DNA from: Mariniblastus sp.
GTDB taxonomy: Bacteria; Planctomycetota; Planctomycetia; Pirellulales; Pirellulaceae
DNA length: 42,133 nucleotides
Reading direction: 5' to 3'
Assembly (NCBI GenBank): GCA_029251085.1
Contig: JAQXDZ010000111.1
Span: 1 to 42,133, forward strand
The number at the start of each line of letters is the position of its first letter. Within the stretch, counting starts at the first letter, position 1. The notes beneath the pieces are model-generated. The model made no database searches. It saw only the letters and a list, made by a program, of their open reading frames with translations, and was not told the origin of the DNA. Both the position numbers and the translations under genes were made by a program. Shown one piece after another: positions 1-9,062 of the stretch.

Positions 1-775
1 AGTGGGTTCGGTCCTCCACGCGGTTTTACCCGCGATTCAACCTGCTCATGGGTAGTTCGTGCAGTTTCGCGTCTACCTCCAGCGACCAATAGTCGCCCTA
101 TTCAGACTCGGTTTCCCTATGGCTTCGGCCCGAAAGGCCTTAACCGAGCCGCTGACGGTAACTCGCCGGATCATTATGCAAAAGGCACGCCGTCACGCAT
201 TGCCAAAAAGGCCATAGCGCTCCGACCGCTTGTAGGCACATGGTTTCAGGTTCACATTCCTCCCCTAACAGGGGTTCTTCTCATCTTTCGATCGCTCTAC
301 TTGTTTACTATCGGTCATTAGGGAGTATTTAGCCTTACGGGATGGTCCCCGTAGATTCAGACCAGGTTTCACGTGACTGGTCCTACTCAGGTGCTCTGCG
401 AGAGACTTGTAGCTTTCAAATACGGGACTGTCACCCTCTGTGGTCGACCATTCCAAGTCGTTCTTCTAGCCAAAGTTTTCTAACTCTCATGTGCAAAGTC
501 CTACAACCCCACCAGGGAAACCCCAGTGGTTTGGGCTGTTCCGCTTTCGCTCGCCGCTACTAACGGAATCGATTTTTCTTTCTCTTCCTCGAGTTACTTA
601 GATGTTTCAGTTCACTCGGTTCGCTGCAATGTACCTATGTATTCAGTACACGCTGGTTCAGGGATCTTGGGATCAACGCTTGTTTGTCAACTACCCCAAG
701 CTTTTCGCAGACTTTCACGCCCTTCATAGCCTTCTAATGCCAAGACATCCCCCATATACCCTTAATAGCTTGACC
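1..775 (-). rRNA. rrl: 23S ribosomal RNA, 5' portion (continues beyond the left edge)
   Basis: The minus strand reads as the start of a bacterial large-subunit rRNA. The 5' end at about 775 reads GGTCAAGCTATTAAGGG, followed by the conserved GGATGTCTTGGCA block, which is typical of 23S 5' ends. Further on, the complement of 1-60 gives the conserved ACCCATGAGCAGGTTGAA and GGAGGACCGAACC blocks of the domain I to II boundary. About 775 nt are present; the rest and any 5S gene lie off the left edge. No 16S rRNA or tRNA lies on its 5' side. The next gene there is selA, about 820 bp away, so this gene is unlinked from 16S on that side, as is known for several planctomycetes. The exact mature 5' end is uncertain by a few bases. 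Confidence 0.97.
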
Positions 776-1097
776 ACAAATATCCAACCCTCCCTGACAA
801 ACAAGTTTGCCGAAGGTGAATCGAAATCTGTGTCTCAAACATAGATCCAGATTAACGATAATCGCTTCATTTTCGGTTCTTTTGACAAGCCAGTCAAACA
901 ATGAACTTACGTTGATTGATTCAACTGACTCGACGCTACTTAAGAGTGGTGTATCGAATAACTAGCTTTACGTCACACTTTCAGTCTGCCCCCGCTAAGA
1001 AACAAACCTGCAGATGTGACACCAATTATTCAGATGCCATCTACTTCACAACCAAATTGTCAAAGATCATTCAGCCGAAAACTTGTCCGGCCACAAA

Positions 1098-1147
1098 CTC
1101 TCAAGTTGAGAGCGGTTCGTTTTGAACTACAACGTCAAACCGAACCG
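1098..1147 (-). promoter_or_regulatory. Paired hairpins in the predicted 23S leader RNA
   Basis: Two inverted repeats sit side by side downstream of the candidate promoter. One is a 7-bp stem, CGGTTCG (1113-1119) with CGAACCG (1141-1147). The other is the near-palindrome CTCTCAA-G-TTGAGAG (1098-1112), which can fold as a 5-bp stem with a 5-nt loop. No U-run follows either stem, so they do not look like terminators. A role in rRNA processing or antitermination is inference. Confidence 0.4.
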
Positions 1148-1178
1148 GTACCAACTTGCTACTCTTGGGGAATCGAAG

Positions 1179-1206
1179 ATTCTACTTAATTGTCGGTTGC
1201 TGTCAA
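1179..1206 (-). promoter_or_regulatory. Candidate rrl promoter with a dyad over the -35
   Basis: On the minus strand a perfect TTGACA (1206-1201) is followed after 16 bp by TAGAAT (1184-1179), which matches the sigma70 consensus well. Transcription would start near 1171 and leave a leader of about 395 nt before the 23S 5' end. The -35 lies inside a perfect 6-bp inverted repeat, CGGTTG at 1194-1199 and CAACCG at 1204-1209, which could bind a regulator or be chance. Assigned by eye only. Confidence 0.5.
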
Positions 1207-1374
1207 CCGCAGCTGAATCCTGATTTTGAGAAAGGCCAAATTAAACGGGGCACGATTCCTAATCGACTAAGTCGACTGTCATACCCATGGCTACTTCCGG
1301 CATCACCGTGTCAGTGATGGAGCAAAGTATACGCAGTATCGGTAAACGCTCAAGGCCAGTTTGGGTTATTTTTG

Positions 1375-1410
1375 AAAAAAAAAGCAAACGCGTTTAAAAC
1401 ACGGTTTTTT
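1375..1410 (-). terminator. Possible terminator downstream of selA
   Basis: An imperfect stem, AAACGCGT at 1386-1393 with ACGGTTT from 1401, is flanked by A9 at 1375-1383 and T6 at 1405-1410. Minus-strand transcripts from selA would end the stem in a run of U, and plus-strand transcripts also meet a T-run, so it could act both ways. The stem needs a bulge to pair, so support is weak. Confidence 0.35.
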
Positions 1411-1593
1411 CCATGCGAATTTTACCAACAGGAATCGCACTGATTTGCAGCCTTGCAAATATCAGTCGCAAAACTAATCGAACCTTCCGTTTTACAAACT
1501 CAATTTTGATCCACCGCACGCAATATCTCTTCCGGCTCAAATTTCCCAACGCCGTTAACGATGTTGTTCACACGTTACGATGCAACCAACAAT

Positions 1594-3003
1594 TTACACA
1601 GCTTCGCCGCCCAGCTCGTTAAGATAACCTTCAACCGCTTCCACCAGGCCAGCATCTTGAGACGGTTGCACCGTTCGCATGTCAAGATAATACCTCTCTT
1701 TTTGAACTCTCCCGATCACACTTGGCTCGCTATTCCTGAGCCCCGCTGAGAGCCTGTCAACTGAGTGCGTCTTGGGTGTCAAAGCGACGCACCAAGTCGA
1801 TAATTTCTGGGTAGGCAAACTTCCACCACCGAGCATCGAATCAGCTTCAACTGCTTCGCAAGTTTCTAGCTCCGCCAAATGGCTCAACTGAGCTACGACC
1901 TTTTCAGCTCGTAATTTAAGGTTTTCTTTCGGCATCGAGAGCATTCTGAGGATGGGGATTTCCGTCCGGGCTCGATCTTCATCGCGATAAATTCGCAAGG
2001 TCGCCGATAACGCGGCAAGGGTCATTTTGTCCACTCGCATCGCGCGCATCAACGGATTGGACAGGATGGTATCAATGTATTTTTTCTTTCCAATAATGAT
2101 TCCGCACTGAGGCCCACCAATTAATTTATCTCCGCTGAACAAGACTACATCTGCTCCGTCTTTAATGCTCTGCGATACGACCGGTTCATCCATCAACCCA
2201 AACTCGGAGAAATCAATCAATGCTCCCGATCCAACGTCATCAATCACTGGCAAACCATGCTCCGCGGCCAATGTCACCATCTCCTTGGTCGAGACTGTTT
2301 TCGTAAACCCGACAACCTCAAAATTACTTGGATGAACCTTTAACAAGGCTCCGGTCTCTTCGTTAATGGCTCGCTGATAATCGAACAAATGTGTTTTGTT
2401 GGTGGTTCCAACCTCGCGAAGTTTTGCCCCGCTACACTCCATCACATCGGGCAACCGATAACTCCCGCCAATCTCGATCAATTGTCCCCGGGATACGATT
2501 ACTTCTTGCCCCTCCGCAAGCGCGGACAACGCCAGCATGGTTGCCGCCGCATTATTGTTGACGACCGCTGCGGCCTCGGCACCGGTGAGTTCGCAAAGCA
2601 ATTTTTCTACTGATTTGATCCGCTGCCCACGTTCGCCCGTTCGCACATCCACTTCCACACTCGCGTAACCCTCGGAGATCCTTTGCACCGACTCAATCGC
2701 CGATTTTGCAAGTGGAGCACGCCCCAGTCCCGTATGGAGGATGATCCCCGTCCCATTAATTACAGGTCGCAAATAGGGCTTTTCTTCGGTTTTTAGCCAG
2801 TTTGCGATCTTGTCAGCGATTTCCGAAGGCGTTGGAATCGAGACTTCACCCGATTCGGTGCTCACCTGCTCACGTAGATCGTCAAGAAAACTCCTCACGC
2901 CATCCACCACAACACTGTGATTTACCGTTTCCACCATTTGCTTGAGTTGGGGACTTTCAAGTAACTGATTAACTGAAGGTAGTTTCCGAAAAATATTTGC
3001 CAT
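1594..3003 (-). CDS. selA: L-seryl-tRNA(Sec) selenium transferase (selenocysteine synthase)
   Basis: SelA is a PLP enzyme that turns Ser-tRNA(Sec) into Sec-tRNA(Sec) using selenophosphate, in the cytoplasm. The protein is 469 aa from the ATG at 3003, close to the usual length of about 460. A GTG directly before that ATG is an alternative start. An AGGG lies about 8 bp upstream of the ATG. Family landmarks are the N-terminal RKLPSVNQLL segment, PVINGTGIILHTGLGRAPL, the VNNNAAA stretch and the PLP-lysine motif FSGDKLIGGPQCG near residue 293, which matches the position of the catalytic lysine in E. coli SelA. No selB, selD or tRNA-Sec was seen beside it, although selA and selB usually sit together. 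The gene implies that the organism makes selenoproteins, if the rest of the machinery is elsewhere in the genome. Confidence 0.95.
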   Translation of the reverse strand: MANIFRKLPSVNQLLESPQLKQMVETVNHSVVVDGVRSFLDDLREQVSTESGEVSIPTPSEIADKIANWLKTEEKPYLRPVINGTGIILHTGLGRAPLAKSAIESVQRISEGYASVEVDVRTGERGQRIKSVEKLLCELTGAEAAAVVNNNAAATMLALSALAEGQEVIVSRGQLIEIGGSYRLPDVMECSGAKLREVGTTNKTHLFDYQRAINEETGALLKVHPSNFEVVGFTKTVSTKEMVTLAAEHGLPVIDDVGSGALIDFSEFGLMDEPVVSQSIKDGADVVLFSGDKLIGGPQCGIIIGKKKYIDTILSNPLMRAMRVDKMTLAALSATLRIYRDEDRARTEIPILRMLSMPKENLKLRAEKVVAQLSHLAELETCEAVEADSMLGGGSLPTQKLSTWCVALTPKTHSVDRLSAGLRNSEPSVIGRVQKERYYLDMRTVQPSQDAGLVEAVEGYLNELGGEAV

Positions 3004-3105
3004 CACTGGGCCCTATCATGTGTGTGTGTTTGCCTTGGAATACCAATGAGCCAAAGGCGGATTAATCGAAACGATTTCGCGGCGATACAGGGGAGCAAAT
3101 CTCTG

Positions 3106-3492
3106 TTAAATAGCCGAATCGCCGGGTTCTTGAAGTGGCTGTCGCTCAACTAATGAGTCTAACTGTGCTCTCGCATCGGGCATAAAACCCGACTCTTTAA
3201 AACGATTGTCTTCCTCAATGGTCTTGACCCGTTGTTCCATCTCTTTGCCCGGCTTAAAGGTGACAACGAATCTGGACGGAACCAATACTTCCTCGCCCGT
3301 TTTCGGGTTCCGAGCCTTTCTAGCCGCCCGCTTCTTAACTTCAAATACACCGAAATTCCGCAGCTCTACCCGTTGTTCCGTTGCTAACGCCTCGATGATC
3401 GCATCGAAAGTACGCTGTACGACTTCCTTGGTGTCCGTCTGCTTCAGACCCAATTCTTCCGAAATTCTGCGAACGATTTCCTTTTTCGTCAT
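3106..3492 (-). CDS. HU/IHF-family DNA-binding protein with a C-terminal tail
   Basis: This is a small nucleoid or DNA-bending protein of 128 aa. Residues 1-90 form the canonical HU/IHF fold: the helical N-terminus [16 protein letters not shown], the conserved [25 protein letters not shown] run leading into the beta arm, and [11 protein letters not shown] at the end. HU and IHF subunits are usually 90-100 aa, so the last 35 or so residues, acidic and Pro/Gln-containing, are an extension. It lies 100 bp upstream of selA on the same strand and may be cotranscribed with it, though no function links them. No strong ribosome site is seen before the ATG. Whether it behaves as HU or IHF cannot be told from sequence. 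Confidence 0.93.
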   Translation of the reverse strand: MTKKEIVRRISEELGLKQTDTKEVVQRTFDAIIEALATEQRVELRNFGVFEVKKRAARKARNPKTGEEVLVPSRFVVTFKPGKEMEQRVKTIEEDNRFKESGFMPDARAQLDSLVERQPLQEPGDSAI

Positions 3493-3777
3493 TCATCACA
3501 TCCGACGTTGTTAATTAAATTTGAACGCTAATTCACCTGATCAACGAAGCTAGTTTGGGTGTCGGTCAGTGTTTGTGCAGCCGACGAAATGCCGATGGTC
3601 CACTTGAAATTCCGAACTCACTAAAACCGCCGATTCAATAATCGCCTGCCCCGTAAGTGTATGACCTGCAAGCACTAAAGTCAATTAAATGCCTAGATTG
3701 CCCGTTTAGGAAACTCGCCAAACCGTCTAGAAACAAGCCAGATATTAACTCCGGCGAACCCAGAAATAGCTGGCACA

Positions 3778-4206
3778 TTAGATCTTTACTGATTTTCGCC
3801 GTGCTTCGATTTCGTTTAGCTGATGAAGTTTCCCGGTTCCACTTCCCGGGCATTCCTCACATGTACGTTCCCAATCTTCAGGCGTTCGCAAATTACTATC
3901 CCAAAAGGGCCAAGTTTTACACTGACGGGGACGAGCGTCGTAAACTTCGCATTTCCTCGTTTGGTTATCAAAAAAGACGCAATCACCGTTGCTAAACTCT
4001 TTTAGACTTCGACGAGCCCCAATTTTTCGGGTGTACTGGTCTTCGAATTCTTCTTGAGCGAGTCCTACCGCGTCGGCCATCGCTTGGCTCTCCGATTGGT
4101 CGATCCAAACAAATCCAGGGGCTCCAGTACAACAATCACCACAGCCTGAGCAACTGAATTTAAGTCCGTCTTTGTACCAAAGCTCTGGTGTTTCGCCCTT
4201 TGTCAT
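3778..4206 (-). CDS. YkgJ-type (UPF0153) cysteine-cluster protein
   Basis: This small cytoplasmic protein belongs to the CxxCxxCC family, thought to bind zinc or an Fe-S cluster; the role is unknown. From the ATG at 4206 it is 142 aa. The first motif CSGCGDCCTG lies near residues 20-29. It is followed by CVFFDNQTRKCEVYDARPRQCKTWPFW, where spaced cysteines and the RPxxC-xxWPFW segment are typical of the family, and by a last pair in TCEEC. A reading frame 13 codons longer exists from 4245, but the 4206 start has purine-rich GGGGAATCAGG just upstream and gives the usual N-terminus. About 285 bp of non-coding DNA separate it from the HU gene. Confidence 0.88.
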   Translation of the reverse strand: MTKGETPELWYKDGLKFSCSGCGDCCTGAPGFVWIDQSESQAMADAVGLAQEEFEDQYTRKIGARRSLKEFSNGDCVFFDNQTRKCEVYDARPRQCKTWPFWDSNLRTPEDWERTCEECPGSGTGKLHQLNEIEARRKSVKI

Positions 4207-4750
4207 CCTGATTCCCCTATCAAAACCTTTTACCGCAACAAACATGCATAATAAACGAGAATCGGGTCATTGAACATTGACTCGATTTTTGTCTCAGCAG
4301 TCGCAATTCTCCGTCAATCGAATTTGGACAATTGAATATTTCAGGCGTTGAATTTAGGCGTTGTTAACGTTCAAGCTATTTCTTAAGTCGCCAAACTGTC
4401 TGGTGTGGAGAACACGAAAATTTAACACCCGGGAAGGTACAACGGGTTGGTTAGGCTAGTATCAAACCCAATATATTTCCCAAACGCCCGCCGTCTCGAT
4501 GAGTCGTTTACCCATTATGATCCGACTACAGCGAATCGTTCTTCGAGTTTAGAAATGACAATTGCCGATGAAACCCTGTAGAAAACAGGCTATAATTTGG
4601 TTATCGATATTCAATGAGTGACCCCACCGACGCTGAAGCGTCTAGCTTAAGAAGCGAAATAAACTGAGAGCTGTTGAGTAACTACCAAGCTTATCAAAAT
4701 TTATTTTTGCCTCGCCTAATTTCATTTTTTGTGAAAGCTTCGCCTTAGTT
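4207..4750. other. Non-coding divergent region
   Basis: This 544-bp gap separates the minus-strand YkgJ gene from the plus-strand PSD1 gene and holds no supported gene. It carries a perfect TATAAT at 4591-4596, facing the PSD1 gene but without a convincing -35, and a short hairpin GACGC-TGAA-GCGTC at 4629-4642 without a T-run. Both are candidate parts of a 5' leader for the PSD1 gene. Confidence 0.5.
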
Positions 4751-7700
4751 ATGTTCCATCGCACTTTGCCAACAGCGCGACGCATTACAGCAACAACACA
4801 AATTTTTATTTTCAGTATCTCTTTCAGCCTTGCAATTTGTTCCGTCAACGCCCAAGACTTCAATCGAGATGTCCGGCCAATCCTTGCAACCCATTGTTTC
4901 GCTTGCCATGGCCCAGATGCTTCGCATCGAGAGGCAGACTTGCGGTTTGATCAACGAGAAAACGCAATTGAATCCTCGGCCATCGTGCCCGGCGACCCAT
5001 CGGGCAGTGGCATGATCGACAGAGTTACGTCGAACGACCCTGAACACGTAATGCCTCCACCCGAATTTGGAAAGCAATTAAGCCCAGCCCAAGTCGAAAT
5101 TCTTAATAAATGGATTGCGACTGGAGCCAACTATGACCGCCACTGGGCATTTGTAGCGCCCTCGCCGACAACCGCTCCTAAACTAGATTCGAATTTTGTC
5201 GCCAACCCAATCGATAAATTTGTCTTAGACAAACTCAGGGAGGCGCAACTCGCCCCCAGCCCGGCAGCAGGACGTTACGCATTAATTCGTCGCATCTATC
5301 TCGATTTAATTGGCTTGCCTCCCACAATTGAACAAGCGAACCAATTCGTTAACTCAAAAGATCCCGAGGCCTATCAAAAAGTCGTAGACCAGTTGCTCGA
5401 ATCACCTCGATTTGGTGAAAAGTGGGCTCAACCTTGGCTTGACCTGGCTCGATACTCCGACACCAATGGCTACGAAAAAGACCGGCCTAGGTCTATTTGG
5501 CCTTATCGAGACTGGGTAATTAAGGCCTTTAACGAGGATATGCCATTCGATAAGTTCACCGTCGATCAGATTGCCGGCGATATGCTTCCCAACCCGAAAC
5601 CCGACCAACTGGTTGCTACCGGTTTTCACCGTAACACCATGTTAAATGAAGAAGGCGGAATTGACCCGCTTGAATATCGACATCTTGCAATGGTAGATCG
5701 AGTCGCAACCACTGGTACGGTTTGGCTCGGCCTTACCGTAGGATGCGCGCAGTGCCACACCCATAAATACGATCCCATTTCGCATACCGATTACTATCGT
5801 TTTTTGGCATTAATGAACAACGCAAATGAACCCGACTTCCGAATTCCACCAGAGATAACTGATAACGGCGACGTCGTCTCAGAAACAAGACTCTTGGAAA
5901 CCGAGCTGTTGAAAAAACTTGAGGTTCGGCGCAATTCGCTTCCCAACAAATTTGAAACAGAATGGCAAAACTGGCTGAAATCATCACAAACCAGTGCTGT
6001 TGATTGGAAGGTCACGACACCTACCGAACTGTCGTCGAATCTACCGTATCTGAAGACCCTAGAAGACGGATCCGTTTTTTCAACGGGTGATACGACCAAA
6101 CGCGACGAGTTCTTTATTTCGTTTCAACTCGACGGAACGCCCATCACGGGAATTCGCCTCGAAGCGATACCCGACGAGCGACTTCCGGGCATGGGGCCCG
6201 GGCGGACTTATTACGAAGGTCGCAAGGGAGATTTTTTCGTGAGTGAAATCTCGGCGACGCTGGATGGCGAGCCAGTTGAGTTCAACAATGCTTCTCACGA
6301 TTTTTCGAAACCAGAGGACAAAAAACCTAAGACCACTGCTGTTAACGTATTTGACGGAGATGGGTCAACCGGCTGGGGACCCGGGAAAAATAAAGCGATG
6401 CGATTGAAATTGGTGATTAACCCCGCCAAGCCCCTAGATCGAAAGGGGAAGTTGACGGTCCGACTTTTGTTTGAAAGACATTACACCGCTAGCCTCGGTC
6501 GTTTTCGATTTTCCTTTACAGGCCAAGAAAACCCGGTTGCCAATCGACTCGATGAGGACTTGGAGGTTGTTTTAGCAACATCAAAATCGTTTCCATCCCA
6601 AAAATTTCCCGAGTTCTTTGGCGAATTATCCAAAGACGAATCAGAGAGGGTTCAACTTGCATTTGCCCAATCGATCAAGGATTTTCAGCCGGAAACTCAA
6701 AAACTTAACAAGCGAAAAAACACGAATCCTGCTCGGGTCGAAACACTTATTTTTCGCGAACGAGAGGCAGATAACCAACGGCCTACCTTCCGCCATCATC
6801 GGGGAGAGTATCTTTCCCCGCGCGAGGAAGTTTCGCCAGGGATATTTTCAATATTCGAGGAACCTGCAAGTGAGCAACTAAATCCGACTAATCGCCTTGA
6901 GCTGGCTCATTGGCTGGTCAGCGACGCGAACCCATTGGCTTCGAGAGTCGCGGTCAATCGAATCTGGTACCAAATTTTCGGAATCGGCTTGATGAAAACA
7001 AACGCCGACTTTGGCCTGCAGTCTGAAATGCCATCACACCCAAAATTACTCGACTGGTTAGCGATTCAATTTAAAAACGAAATGAACTGGTCCACGAAAA
7101 AACTGATCAGGTTTATCGTCCTGAGTAATACCTATCAGCAATCTTCCCAATTCACCGCCGAAAAGGAAAAGGCAGACCCGGAAAATCGCTTGCTCTCGCG
7201 TGGCCCCTCCTTCCGCGTCTCTGGAGAAATGGTGAGAGACATTGCTCTTTTAGCCACCGGAGTACTGTCACCCAAAATGTATGGCCCGGGCGTTAAGCCT
7301 CCGCAACCTCAAGGCGTCACGGAACTCGCGTGGGGCTCAGGGAAATGGAAGCCATCGCAAGGGGAAGACCGCTACCGACGTTCCATTTATACATTTAAGA
7401 AAAGAACCGCAGCCTTTGCTGCCTTCACCGTTTTTGATGCGCCATCAGGTGAGTCCTGTATCGCAACCCGAAATCGCAGTAATACGCCATTACAAGCGCT
7501 AACGGTTCTCAACGATCCGATGTTTATTGAACTGAACCAGAGTTTGGCCAAGACCGTGATGGAAAGAAAGTTTCCAACAACAGACACAGCCATCACTTTC
7601 ATTTTCCAAAGATTCCTAACCAGACCTCCTACCCAATTGGAACAAACTGAGTTGAATCAATTTTACCGGTCGCAGTTAAAACGCCTGCAAGATGGCGAGA

Positions 7701-7807
7701 TTGATCCGGTCGTGATTGGCGGGAAAGACGCGACGGCAGAACAGGCTGCACTCGCGATGGTTTCGCGAATCATCATGAATCTCGACGAAACTATTACCAA
7801 ACGATAG
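4751..7807 (+). CDS. Planctomycete PSCyt1-DUF1549-DUF1553 (PSD1) cytochrome protein
   Basis: This is a large exported protein of 1018 aa. Residues 1-35 look like a signal peptide (basic start, IFIFSISFSLAICSVNAQ). A PSCyt1 heme-type site, CFACH, lies at 49-53 after FNRDVRPILATH. The DUF1549 domain follows at about 120-350 and includes a second CxxCH, CAQCH, at 332-336. Residues about 410-615 form an inserted beta-rich region that may be a galactose-binding-like sandwich (inference). DUF1553 fills about 690-1015, with NPLASRVAVNRIW and RNRSNTPLQALTVLNDPMF as landmarks. The family is abundant in planctomycetes but its reaction is not established; an envelope redox or polymer-degradation role is assumed. 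Such genes usually precede a DUF1501 gene. Here DUF4159 follows instead, 177 bp downstream. No Shine-Dalgarno is evident. Confidence 0.93.
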   Translation: MFHRTLPTARRITATTQIFIFSISFSLAICSVNAQDFNRDVRPILATHCFACHGPDASHREADLRFDQRENAIESSAIVPGDPSGSGMIDRVTSNDPEHVMPPPEFGKQLSPAQVEILNKWIATGANYDRHWAFVAPSPTTAPKLDSNFVANPIDKFVLDKLREAQLAPSPAAGRYALIRRIYLDLIGLPPTIEQANQFVNSKDPEAYQKVVDQLLESPRFGEKWAQPWLDLARYSDTNGYEKDRPRSIWPYRDWVIKAFNEDMPFDKFTVDQIAGDMLPNPKPDQLVATGFHRNTMLNEEGGIDPLEYRHLAMVDRVATTGTVWLGLTVGCAQCHTHKYDPISHTDYYRFLALMNNANEPDFRIPPEITDNGDVVSETRLLETELLKKLEVRRNSLPNKFETEWQNWLKSSQTSAVDWKVTTPTELSSNLPYLKTLEDGSVFSTGDTTKRDEFFISFQLDGTPITGIRLEAIPDERLPGMGPGRTYYEGRKGDFFVSEISATLDGEPVEFNNASHDFSKPEDKKPKTTAVNVFDGDGSTGWGPGKNKAMRLKLVINPAKPLDRKGKLTVRLLFERHYTASLGRFRFSFTGQENPVANRLDEDLEVVLATSKSFPSQKFPEFFGELSKDESERVQLAFAQSIKDFQPETQKLNKRKNTNPARVETLIFREREADNQRPTFRHHRGEYLSPREEVSPGIFSIFEEPASEQLNPTNRLELAHWLVSDANPLASRVAVNRIWYQIFGIGLMKTNADFGLQSEMPSHPKLLDWLAIQFKNEMNWSTKKLIRFIVLSNTYQQSSQFTAEKEKADPENRLLSRGPSFRVSGEMVRDIALLATGVLSPKMYGPGVKPPQPQGVTELAWGSGKWKPSQGEDRYRRSIYTFKKRTAAFAAFTVFDAPSGESCIATRNRSNTPLQALTVLNDPMFIELNQSLAKTVMERKFPTTDTAITFIFQRFLTRPPTQLEQTELNQFYRSQLKRLQDGEIDPVVIGGKDATAEQAALAMVSRIIMNLDETITKR

Positions 7808-7984
7808 GTGTTTCATTGCTGGTGGAGCAGACTACTAAGCACAAAGAACTCTCACCAACCCTTGCGTAAGAGACGGATAATCATAAAACTCGGGGATTCA
7901 AAGGCGAGCCCATGGTTCTCCAAACGGCCAAAATCCAAAAGGTAATCCCCCCCCAATCGACCGAACTTTTAACAACGAGAAACT

Positions 7985-8980
7985 GTGAAATCTATCAACG
8001 GCATTTGTAAACCGACTCGATCTCAAGTTTGGACTGGGTGTTCGGCATTGATTGCATTTGCAGTATTTGCCCAATTCGCCATCATCCGTTCCGATTTCTC
8101 CAAGTTCGATTCAGCCAATTCACAACACGCGGCTGTGGCTGCGGTGAACGAAAAAGGTGAACCAAGCGATTTAAACTTAGGCTCCGCGAACCCAGCCGGA
8201 TTCGCGAGTCTTCAGGACTTTTCGCGCCAGCAGCGAGGTCGGCGATCGACGTCAGACCGTGCCTCGTATCCGACTTGGGAAATTGATAGCCAGTTCGAAG
8301 AAGACGTCTTTACATTCGTAAGAATACAATATGATTCCACCGGTAGATCAAGAAGGGGAGGGCAGTGGAGCAACGACTATCCTGATTGTGATTGGAACTT
8401 CTCAGTGCGGCTTCATGAATTGACATCCATGAAGGTCGATCCCAATGGAAAAGTAATTCGGCTCACCGACCCAACCTTGTTCGACCACCCGTTCGTTTAC
8501 TTCTCAAATATAAATCGAATGAGTCTCAGCGAAACCGAGGTGGCTTCCCTTCGAAAATATCTTTTGAAAGGTGGTTTCATGATGGCGGATGACTTCTGGG
8601 CACCGGAAAGTTGGAAACATGTCTATCGCGAAATGAAACGTGTCTTTCCTAAACTCGAACCACGGGAGCTATCGCGTGATCATGAAATTTTTAATATCGT
8701 GTACGACATTCAGGGAGTCCCGCAGGTTCCAAGCATCTTCGCCTGGAATCAGGGCAGCACCTTCGAGTACTGGCACGGTGACCCCGAGGGGGATGAAGCC
8801 CCTCATTTTTGGGGATTTTTCGATCAAAACGACCGCCTGATGGCACTGCTTTGCCACAACAATGACATTGGTGATGGTTGGGAGAGGGAAGGGGAGAACA
8901 AAGAGTATTTTAAGACCTACTCGGAGCGAGTGTCCTATCCTCTCGGAATTAACATTGTCACTTATGTGATGACTCACTGA
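7985..8980 (+). CDS. DUF4159 domain protein with an N-terminal membrane anchor
   Basis: This 331-aa protein starts at a GTG. Residues about 15-32 are hydrophobic and look like a signal anchor, so the rest is probably periplasmic. From about residue 105 the sequence FTFVRIQYDS...WSNDYPDCDWNFSVRLHELT begins a DUF4159 domain. It continues with HPFVYFSNINRMSLSETEVASLRKYLLKGGFMMADDFW and ends in YPLGINIVTYVMTH, all typical of the family. The fold is related to glutamine-amidotransferase-like domains and no activity is established. It lies 177 bp after the PSD1 gene on the same strand and may be cotranscribed. The stretch between residues 45 and 100 is polar and looks disordered. Confidence 0.88.
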   Translation: MKSINGICKPTRSQVWTGCSALIAFAVFAQFAIIRSDFSKFDSANSQHAAVAAVNEKGEPSDLNLGSANPAGFASLQDFSRQQRGRRSTSDRASYPTWEIDSQFEEDVFTFVRIQYDSTGRSRRGGQWSNDYPDCDWNFSVRLHELTSMKVDPNGKVIRLTDPTLFDHPFVYFSNINRMSLSETEVASLRKYLLKGGFMMADDFWAPESWKHVYREMKRVFPKLEPRELSRDHEIFNIVYDIQGVPQVPSIFAWNQGSTFEYWHGDPEGDEAPHFWGFFDQNDRLMALLCHNNDIGDGWEREGENKEYFKTYSERVSYPLGINIVTYVMTH

Positions 8981-9062
8981 ACGAAATTTTTCTTGGGTGG
9001 TCACATGGAAACCACGCTGAATTAATTCAGTCGACCTTAATCCATTAATAGAGAGCTAAAAA

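Larger units (their letters stand above)
776..1593. other. Long non-coding region upstream of the 23S gene
   Basis: About 820 bp between the 23S 5' end and the selA stop hold no convincing gene. The region contains a sigma70-like promoter facing the 23S gene (1179-1206), hairpins in the predicted leader (1098-1147), a further 6-bp hairpin (arms 1301-1306 and 1314-1319) and an A/T-flanked stem near 1375-1410 that may end selA transcription. I looked for a tRNA or the 3' end of a 16S gene and saw neither. Confidence 0.7.

Noticed and set aside
265..844. Several short reading frames on both strands near the left edge
   Set aside because: They lie in or at the edge of the 23S rRNA gene and have no protein-family character.
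3657..3995. A 112-codon plus-strand frame opposite the YkgJ-type gene
   Set aside because: It is antisense to a clear Cys-cluster protein and its start lies in intergenic DNA; no family features.
4591..4596. A perfect TATAAT upstream of the first PSD1 gene
   Set aside because: No -35 at 16-18 bp and no TG extension. TTGCCG is present but 23 bp away. Not called as a promoter.
4629..4642. Hairpin GACGC-TGAA-GCGTC as a terminator
   Set aside because: No T-run follows on either strand, so it is mentioned only as a leader hairpin.
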